In this document: positions 57,884 to 64,000 of the stretch, one piece after another
Numbering within the stretch: the stretch's first letter is position 1
Layout: each line of letters opens with the position of its first letter
NCBI GenBank assembly: GCA_003049465.1
Contig: PYSS01000063.1
Span: forward strand, 163,059-227,058
Direction of reading: 5' to 3'
Origin: Magnaporthiopsis rhizophila
Lineage: Eukaryota; Ascomycota; Sordariomycetes; Magnaporthales; Magnaporthaceae
Length of the DNA stretch: 64,000 bases
Notes under the pieces: model-generated
The model's database searches: none
Seen by the model: the letters and a program-made list of their open reading frames with translations, nothing else
Told to the model about the DNA's origin: nothing
Made by a program: the position numbers and the translations under genes

Positions 57884-59114
57884 CTACCGTGGACCATGAG
57901 CCACGTCGGTCTCGTTGGCGAGCAGGGCCTTGACGCTCACGACGCTCAGGGTCAGGTCCGGATCCGAGGTGTCGAACGTGTCGCCCCCGATGATGGCCAG
58001 ATAGTCGGGCCGGTCCTTGAAGACGTGGAGGGACCGGGCGTAGGCGGCCGACTGCGGCGACCCGTTGCGCACCCATTTGCTCGGGTCGCCGCCGGCCGTG
58101 TTGGTGTACAGGTCGTCGTAGTCGGCGTCGCTCACGATGATGGTCCCGTTGGGCCCGCCCACGGGCGTCCAGACCACGTAGGGCGACGCGTTGGGCGAGA
58201 AGTTGCCGTTGATGACGATGCGGTAGTCCGGGGCGCTGTCGAAGAGCAAGGGGGAGTCGGCGAGCCGGTAGTGGACGGGGTAGTGCTGGCCGTCGGTCGA
58301 CGGGATGGCGCTGTTGGGACTCTCGTAGACCAGCATGTACTTGTTGATGGGCGGCACGTACTCGACCACCGTCATGCCCGGCCGCGCCTTGAAGTCGTCG
58401 TACCTCACGTCGTTGACCACGGGACCCCAGTTCTTGAGGTCCGACGACACCTGGTGCGCGAGCTTCTGGGAGTGTTCGGGGTCGCGCTGGTCCGAGTAGA
58501 AGACGACGATTTGGTGCTCGTAGAGCCTGTGCCAGATGTCAGACTCTCTGGTTTTAATTATGAGCAGGGTGGGCTTTCTTTGCTCGAACTCACATTAGGA
58601 ATGGCTCCCAGACCGGGTCGGCCTCGTCGGCGGTGCTGGGCCGTCCGCCCTCGACGGCGCGGCTGACAAACTCCCACGTCCGCGCCTTGTCCTTGCTCGC
58701 GTAGACGTCGAGACGCGTGCCGTTGGAGCTCCAGCTGTTGCCCGAGGCCAGGATCGTGCCGACATCGTAGTCGCCGATCTTCTCCGTCAGCTCCAGCAGC
58801 GACGGCTGCGCCGACATGCCCCAGCCGTTGACCTGGTCCGTGATGTTGGAGATGTAGTCCCACGTGGCGCCGCCGTCCTTGCTCTCAAAGACGGGGAAGT
58901 AGGCCGGCGGCGGCCCGAAGAGGCTGGCCGTCACGAGCAGCGTGCCGTCCGAAAGCTGCACCTGCCGCGGATACGAGAACCGCGTCGCATTGGGCGCCTT
59001 GGAGATGGTGTTGCGCACAAACGTGCTCCAGGCCTCCGGCTTGGTGTCCACCGCCACCGCCGCCGCCGCCGTGGAGGCGGAGGAGACGAAGCACAGGGCC
59101 GAGAGGAGGCGCAT
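57884..59114 (-). CDS. Secreted GH93-like exo-arabinanase (sialidase fold)
   Basis: Two exons on the minus strand: 59114-58594 and 58526-57884, giving 387 residues. A signal peptide (residues about 1-20) starts MRLLSALCF. The start at 59114 is preferred because an in-frame ATG at 59147 would put a basic stretch before the signal. Family features are SDGTLLVTAS, an Asp box SKDGGATW (78-85), a second SKDKARTW (140-147), and DQVNGWG. Glu170 in PVWEPF and Glu242 in YMLVYES fall at the positions I recall for the catalytic pair of the Fusarium GH93 enzyme. GH93 enzymes release arabinobiose from linear alpha-1,5-arabinan of pectin. Several N-glycosylation sequons fit secretion. It is divergent from a feruloyl esterase gene. 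A non-GH93 member of the BNR superfamily is the main alternative. Confidence 0.8.
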
Positions 59115-60782
59115 CCTGGCTGTCGATTTTCTTCCCTGTTGCGGCACGCCTGTGGAAGAGAACGATGGATTAGAGACTACTTCTAGTCGCTTGCGAACGA
59201 GCGTATTCTTTTATTAGGAAGCGAGACGGGACACCCCACCACGATGAAGAGGCGGTTCCTTGGCAGGCAAGACGGTGGTGAAGCTCCAATTGTCCTTATA
59301 AAGCAGTCGGTTCCCCGCATCAGTCGCAGAGGATATCCGCGAGCCGGCGGCCCCGGCGACTCGCCCTCTTTTGCATCGCGTACACGGCTCTTTGCTTGTC
59401 CTGCATATAGCCGCGAGCTTGTTGAGGTACCCGGCGGGGGCAGGAGCTGATCCAATGCCGGCAGGACCAGATTCCTCCACTCAGGCGACGAGAAAGCTCG
59501 CAATACCTTTTCCAATTGATCATGCCACCCATACATATAGCGCTGGGACAGGGGCGACGGCAGGTCAGCGATTGGCTGTGGAGACAGGAACATTGGGCTA
59601 CGCAGACCCGCCCTTCCACGATCATAAAAGTTGGATTCCGCCAAACTTCAATACTCACTCCTGTTTTGTAGGCGCAAAACGTACCCGGCATGGGAAGCGC
59701 TCGCATGAAAAGCGGGAAGACTAATCTTGATGATCCTGGAAGGTTGTGTCTCTTAAACATGCCACAGCCCCTCTGTAATTGCAGGGAGAGCTTAGCCAAA
59801 ACCTAGTTGGCTGTATTTATTACCCCCGTTTTGTTCCACGCAACATGGCTTCACGACTAAACTTGCAGGGGTAATAATTACTACATTTCTAAGCAGGCAC
59901 CCCCTAGATACAATGGATTTTATTGGATTGTGGGAATTTATATGGGTTGTGCGGAAAACTTCCTTTCAATCTTGATCGCTGATCTGCCGAATCCCTCGTG
60001 CTGCTACTACTAGCCTTAGGGGGCCGATTGCCGACGTGTGGCACAGTATTAATTAGCCTATATTGTCAGGCTGTTGCTACCCACGTGGAATGGTAGGGAT
60101 GAGCCTGATCTACGATAGATGACAGGAAGTGACGAAAGACAATTACTGAGGGGTTGCTGGTGCCGTTTTGCAGCGCTGACTTCCTTGTCAAGGATTTTAA
60201 TATACCATGGATCCCTGTTTCTGCTTCCACGGAGCTAGCTCCAAGCCCTGTTCATTTACGGGGATGTGAGGGCACGAGGCTCTGTCGATCTGGCGCCGGT
60301 GGATCTGCGGGAAGAGGCACAGGGAGGGTTATCCGGTTGGTGGGATCACAGGCTAAAGTCTGGACGAGGCGGCGCCAGAGCCTGGCAACCATCACGCGCC
60401 CGGTGGCCAAGCCTCGCCTGCATATATGAAGTGCGGCTACATACTGTTGGGAAATTTGGGACAATGTACGCCAAGGAAGACTTAATCAATGCTCGGTGCA
60501 GGCTGTAAACTGTAGTCCCGGGCCGGTGCGAGGCCTTCGATCGGGAATGCTTGCGAGGTTAAGCCCAGGACCGTTGTCTGTCGTACGGGACACAACCAGA
60601 GTAGGCATGCCGAAAAGGGTTGATGACAGGGGCGGATGGTGGACTACGGAGGCATGGAAGAATACGTATAAAAACGAGGAATGTCTCTTCGTCTGCCCTC
60701 AGCTGGAGATGGCGATAGATGCAGGCCTCTATCACGACAGAACCTTCGGACGATATCAGGATAATACAAGACATATCCAAAA
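59115..60782. promoter_or_regulatory. Shared divergent promoter, GH93-like and feruloyl esterase genes
   Basis: This 1.67-kb region without a gene separates two divergent cell-wall enzyme genes. It has three GGCTAA motifs, the consensus of the (hemi)cellulase activator XlnR/XLR-1: GGCTAAA at 60351-60357 (+), and TTAGCC (minus-strand GGCTAA) at 59792-59797 and 60053-60058. A TATAAAAA at 60667-60674 lies about 110 bases before the esterase start, and a TTATAA at 59296-59301 lies about 185 bases before the GH93 start. Motif function is inferred from consensus only. Confidence 0.5.
60667..60674 (+). promoter_or_regulatory. TATA box of the feruloyl esterase gene
   Basis: TATAAAAA, about 109-116 bases before the ATG at 60783; a canonical core-promoter element and spacing for an inducible fungal gene. 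Confidence 0.6.
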
Positions 60783-61625
60783 ATGCTGCAACAGCTCCGT
60801 CTCCTCGCTTTTGCGGCGGCGGCCCTCGTCCTCCTCGTCGGCACCGCCAGCGCGGCGCGGTCGGCAGGGTGCGGCAAGACGCCGACGATCCGCAACGGCG
60901 CCACGGCCACCCTCAACGGGCGGCAGTACATCGTCAAGCTGCCCGACAACTACGACCGCAACAAGGCGCACAAGCTCATCTTCACCTTCCACGCGCTCGG
61001 CGGCACGGCGCAGCAGATCGCCAACGGCGGCGGCGGCACTATCGCCTGGTACGGCCTGCCGCCGCTGTCCAACAACAGCGCCGTCTTCGTGTCGCCCAAC
61101 GGCTTCAACAACGGCTGGGCCAACCAGGGCGGGCAGGACATCACGTTTGTCGACAACATCATCAAGGCCGTCGAGGCCGACCTCTGCATCGAGACGAGCC
61201 TGCGCTTCGCCACGGGCTTCAGCTACGGCGGCGCCATCTCCTTCGCCTGGGCCTGCGCCCGCCCCAAGGAGGTGCGCGCCATCGCGCCGCTGTCGAGCAG
61301 TCAGCTGTCGGGCTGCCAGGGCGGCACCGAGCCCGTCGCCTATTACGGCCAGCACGGCACCAGCGACTCGGTCCTCAACGTCTCGGGCGGCCGCGCCATG
61401 CGCGACCGCTTCGTGCGCCTCAACGGCTGCACGCCCGTGAGCGAGCCGCAGCCAAACGGCGGGAGGCACGTCAAGGTCGAGTACAAGAACTGCAAGGAGG
61501 GGTACCCCGTCACCTGGGTCATCCACAACGGCGACCACAACCCTTCGCAGTCGGACCAGGGGTCCAACGTGGCCTTTGCCCCCAGGTACTCGTGGGACTT
61601 TTTCAACCAGTTCGAGGCCAAGTAG
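60783..61625 (+). CDS. Secreted feruloyl esterase (alpha/beta hydrolase, CE1-like)
   Basis: A single exon encoding 280 residues. The signal peptide (about 1-24) ends TASAA. The mature enzyme begins RSAGCGKTP, the usual start of fungal type C/D feruloyl esterases. The catalytic triad is visible: Ser147 in GFSYGG, Asp195 in HGTSDSVL and His252 in NGDHNPSQ. These enzymes cleave ferulate from arabinose side chains of arabinoxylan and pectin, opening the wall to other hydrolases. No carbohydrate-binding module is attached. Even numbers of cysteines suggest disulfides. The gene is divergent from the GH93-like gene and has a TATA box and XlnR-type motifs upstream. Other overlapping open frames across this GC-rich gene are shadows. 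Confidence 0.92.
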   Translation: MLQQLRLLAFAAAALVLLVGTASAARSAGCGKTPTIRNGATATLNGRQYIVKLPDNYDRNKAHKLIFTFHALGGTAQQIANGGGGTIAWYGLPPLSNNSAVFVSPNGFNNGWANQGGQDITFVDNIIKAVEADLCIETSLRFATGFSYGGAISFAWACARPKEVRAIAPLSSSQLSGCQGGTEPVAYYGQHGTSDSVLNVSGGRAMRDRFVRLNGCTPVSEPQPNGGRHVKVEYKNCKEGYPVTWVIHNGDHNPSQSDQGSNVAFAPRYSWDFFNQFEAK

Positions 61626-62006
61626 GAGGGGAGATTGAAACAGCCATCATAAAAGATGTTGGTGGTGGGCTTTGCTATAAAATGTCATGGGACGTGGTGC
61701 GGGCCTGGAGTAGCCCACGAGCGGATGGATTTCGCCGCTGTATATATGTAACCCTTCTCCCGCCGCTCTCGGCTCTCGACATGCATGACGTCGAAGCCCC
61801 GGCCGTGTTAGTTTGTGTCTGCCTTTTGCAGAAATCCCCATCTCGATTTCGACATTATACTTTGCCCGGGAGTTTGTATCATGGATGTGACGATTCAGCC
61901 CGGAGCCGCTCGCCGCCGCTCCCCGTTCCGAAGTGATGTAACGTGGCCCGGGACTCCGCATAAGGCCACTTGCTCATCAGGTACATCACCAGCAATAAAC
62001 AACCTC

Positions 62007-62098
<92 letters not shown>

Positions 62099-62361
62099 NA
62101 ATAAATTAAATAAATAAATAACTAAAATAAAATAAAACAAAGGAAATTGCATACCTAGTCTAACAAGCAGGAAAGAAAAAAAACCCGATAACGCTAACGC
62201 CTTACGCCTTACGCCAACCCACAGACACACCCTGCTCTTCCCTCATTCCCCTTTCCTACCACTCCTTATACTCCATCTCCCATTTCCTTTCCTGTCTCCT
62301 CTCCGTCTCCTTTCTTGTCTCCTCCTGACTCCTTACTCCCTAGCTCGCTCGGATGCGGCGC
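61626..62361. other. Convergent intergenic region with 87-base poly(A)
   Basis: Between the feruloyl esterase (+) and the NAGPA-like gene (-). It holds the longest homopolymer of the window, followed by ATAAATTAAATAAATAAATA-type AT repeats. No gene seen. Confidence 0.7.
62012..62098. repeat. 87-base poly(A) tract next to an N
   Basis: An uninterrupted run of 87 A bases, then N at 62099 and AAATA repeats. The N marks an unresolved join or base, so the true length is uncertain. Confidence 0.85.
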
Positions 62362-63588
62362 CTACACCTTGAAGTACACAGCCCGGCGACGGCTCTTCTT
62401 GCCTCCCGGGCTCTTGCGACCCGACTTCGGCTTCTCAGGGGCTTTCCCCTTATCCTTCGCCGATGTCGCACCGCCGCTGCTGCTGGCGCCGGAGTTGGCA
62501 GGAGCCGGGTTGCCGGTCGGAGTTCCGGGTCGGGAGCCGTCCTTCTTGGGTTCCGCGGGCGGGGGAGTCGCCGGCTTGTCCGTCTTCTTCTTCTCAGCGC
62601 CGGCGTCGCCGCCAGGTCGGGGCCCTCCCACCGTGGTGGTGGCAGCAGCCGCGCCGAAGCTGTACTTGATAAAGTTTGGCACTGGCCGGATCGTCATGTC
62701 CTTTTCGCTCCTGAAGCCTGGCTTTTGGTTCGCGTCCATGCCACCGCACACGATCGGCTTCATGACGCCGTTGGTCTGCCAGCCCACAAAGATGCTGCGG
62801 CCGCCGTCCAGGTTGAGGGCCAGGTCGGCCTTCTCGATGCCCTTGCCGAGGAAGCCCTGCAGGAAAGTGTCCATCAGCGCGCGGAGGTCGTTGATCTTGA
62901 CGCCGTGGTCGCGAATCCCCGTGTAGGCAAAAACGATCCTGTGACGCGGCCCCATCTTGACCATGGCCAGCCTCTCGTTATTCTCGTTTGCGGTCGCGAC
63001 GCCTCCGGGGAGCTTGGCGTAGTCGCTCTCGACCTTTGGGTTGGAGCCCTTCTTAAAGTACTGGAATCTATCCTCCGACTGGTCGATGGGCTTGCGTAGA
63101 ACCGGCCCGCACTCGAGGAAGCTGCCGTCGTCTCCCCCGAGCCTTCCAAAGACGTTGCGGTACACATCGGGCACCGGCACGTACTGGGCGTTTGCGCCGG
63201 ACGTGGGTCCGACGCTGTAGTCGTTCTGGGGCGACTTGTCGTTGAGGAAGAAGCCACCGTTGGTGAGAAGGAAGGTCGAGGTTTTCGGCTCGCTCTTGGC
63301 GTAGTCGAGGGGCGACTGGAGCCCGTTTCCGGCGGTGCTTCTCCGGACGCACGTGTTGGCGCCCTCCAGAATGATGGCCGTGAACATGCCTGAGCCCTTC
63401 GTGTTCATCTTCTGCATGACGTTTTTCACACTAATGCGGGCGCCGACCACGGAAGTGTCTTTCTCCCAGCCTTTGGCCAGGTGGAACTGGTGCATCGTTG
63501 CGCCTTTGGCGAGGGTGGTTTGAAGATAGGCGGCCGCATCGACAAGGGCCACCAGCGTGCCGGCAGAGAAGAGGAAGAGTAGCTTCAT
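62362..63588 (-). CDS. Secreted phosphodiester-glycosidase (NAGPA)-like protein with basic tail
   Basis: A single exon encoding 408 residues. A signal peptide (about 1-19, MKLLFLFSAGTLVALVDA) precedes a domain with the two hallmarks of the NAGPA/phosphodiester glycosidase family: a TNGGFF block (about 110-116) and ALNLDGGRSIFVGW (about 261-274). The animal member removes GlcNAc from lysosomal mannose-6-phosphate tags; bacterial members have other phosphodiester substrates. No fungal substrate is known to me. From about residue 315 to the end comes a disordered Pro/Ala/Gly/Lys tail ending in a cluster of Lys and Arg, which would bind polyanions. Secretion plus an unusual tail make it a candidate effector or wall-associated enzyme, by inference. 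Confidence 0.75.
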   Translation of the reverse strand: MKLLFLFSAGTLVALVDAAAYLQTTLAKGATMHQFHLAKGWEKDTSVVGARISVKNVMQKMNTKGSGMFTAIILEGANTCVRRSTAGNGLQSPLDYAKSEPKTSTFLLTNGGFFLNDKSPQNDYSVGPTSGANAQYVPVPDVYRNVFGRLGGDDGSFLECGPVLRKPIDQSEDRFQYFKKGSNPKVESDYAKLPGGVATANENNERLAMVKMGPRHRIVFAYTGIRDHGVKINDLRALMDTFLQGFLGKGIEKADLALNLDGGRSIFVGWQTNGVMKPIVCGGMDANQKPGFRSEKDMTIRPVPNFIKYSFGAAAATTTVGGPRPGGDAGAEKKKTDKPATPPPAEPKKDGSRPGTPTGNPAPANSGASSSGGATSAKDKGKAPEKPKSGRKSPGGKKSRRRAVYFKV

Positions 63589-63601
63589 TGCTGCGAATGG
63601 A

Positions 63602-63815
63602 TGTCGAAAAGGGGTTGGGATGGCTTATTGTTTTCCTGGTGTAGTGTCGAAAAGTGGTTGGGGGTGATTTGTTGTTTTCCTGGTGCAGTGTCGAAATGGG
63701 GTTGGATGGTCCTGCTGTGGTGTCGAAAAGGGGTTGGGATGGTTTGTTGTTTTCCTGGTGTAGTGTTGAAAAGGGGTTGGTGTGATTTGTTGCTTTCGTG
63801 GTGTGATGTCGAGAC
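63602..63815. repeat. 43-bp minisatellite in the leader of the NAGPA-like gene
   Basis: Units beginning TGTCGAAAAG start at 63602, 63645, 63689, 63721 and 63764, of 43, 44, 32, 43 and 43 bases, with a partial sixth at 63807. The array starts 13 bases upstream of the gene's start codon and lies downstream of a TATA-like element, so it should be transcribed as 5' UTR. Confidence 0.85.
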
Positions 63816-63852
63816 AATTCTGGACGATCCAAGCAGGAGATCCGGGAGGGCG

Positions 63853-63860
63853 TTATATAA
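63853..63860 (-). promoter_or_regulatory. TATA-like element upstream of the NAGPA-like gene
   Basis: Palindromic TTATATAA about 265 bases before the start codon at 63588. If used, transcription would start near 63820-63830 and the leader would contain the whole minisatellite. Confidence 0.4.
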
Positions 63861-64000
63861 CAGCTGGACGATGGCGTATTGTTGCGATCCTACCTAGTAA
63901 TCGATATGTCTTTCAACATTCTCCTACCTTACACTTTCGAGCTCCTCCTCGAATGTCGTGAGACTTACTAGGTAGGCGCTTAGCGTGGTGTCTATTATTG

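Noticed and set aside
59320..59799. Open frame of 159 codons (-) in the divergent promoter
   Set aside because: No motif, overlapped by other equally long frames, and placed in an upstream control region.
60496..61936. Two long frames overlapping the feruloyl esterase on the same strand
   Set aside because: Ser/Arg/Ala- and Gln/Arg-rich shadows of the esterase; only the third frame has the signal peptide and catalytic triad.
62353..63099. Open frame of 248 codons antisense to the NAGPA-like gene
   Set aside because: Shadow of the sense gene with its family motifs.
1..64000. Transposable element copies or CRISPR array
   Set aside because: No transposase, integrase or reverse-transcriptase motifs, no long terminal repeats noticed, and the only tandem repeats are micro- or minisatellites without CRISPR-like spacers.

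Overview
The window is nuclear DNA of a filamentous ascomycete (Pezizomycotina, most likely Sordariomycetes; a Magnaporthales-like genome is possible but unproven). The evidence is the GC-rich coding DNA with short GT-AG introns of about 50-150 bases, 5' leaders rich in C and T, and fungus-restricted families: a VIB-1/XprG-type NDT80 factor, a HET-domain protein, GRG-1/CCG-1, a PTH11-type receptor, DUF2011, a QDE-1/SAD-1-class RNA-dependent RNA polymerase and a feruloyl esterase. I could support 16 protein-coding genes. No transposase, reverse transcriptase, rRNA, tRNA or CRISPR array was found. Three single N bases sit beside poly(A) runs and look like assembly joins.

Left part (1-31.5 kb). 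The first 13.5 kb has no gene I can support; it carries homopolymers, microsatellites and, at its right end, a pyrimidine-rich stretch leading into the vib-1-like gene (13582-15932). Then come a DUF2011 gene (17758-18677, with a 26-base first exon) and a dolichyldiphosphatase (19256-20360). An orphan seven-transmembrane protein with a long disordered tail follows on the minus strand (21755-24509); its start codon lies in a perfect 13-bp inverted repeat. After another 5.1 kb without genes come an EBP-type sterol isomerase (29654-30566, minus) and the small glucose-repressible protein GRG-1 (31074-31522, minus).

Middle part (31.5-48.2 kb). This has a HET-ankyrin protein (33784-35837), a small unknown protein (37181-37827, minus), a wax-synthase-like MBOAT acyltransferase (38740-40008), an RNA-silencing RdRP (40939-45003, minus) and a fusion of two EthD-like domains with an alpha/beta hydrolase (46527-48143). 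Non-self recognition and RNA silencing are both represented. VIB-1 in Neurospora controls heterokaryon-incompatibility genes, so its presence 18 kb from a HET gene is notable, although physical linkage alone does not prove a circuit.

Right part (48.2-64 kb). This is a nutrition and environment zone: a hexose transporter (51908-53600), a PTH11-like receptor (55992-57375), a GH93-type exo-arabinanase (57884-59114, minus) divergent from a feruloyl esterase (60783-61625), and a secreted protein with a phosphodiester-glycosidase (NAGPA-like) fold (62362-63588, minus) whose leader holds a 43-bp minisatellite. The esterase and arabinanase would act on the same feruloylated arabinan side chains of plant cell walls, and the promoter between them holds three GGCTAA motifs of the XlnR/XLR-1 type.

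All exon boundaries were derived by eye from splice motifs, reading frame and family conservation; none is backed by transcripts.
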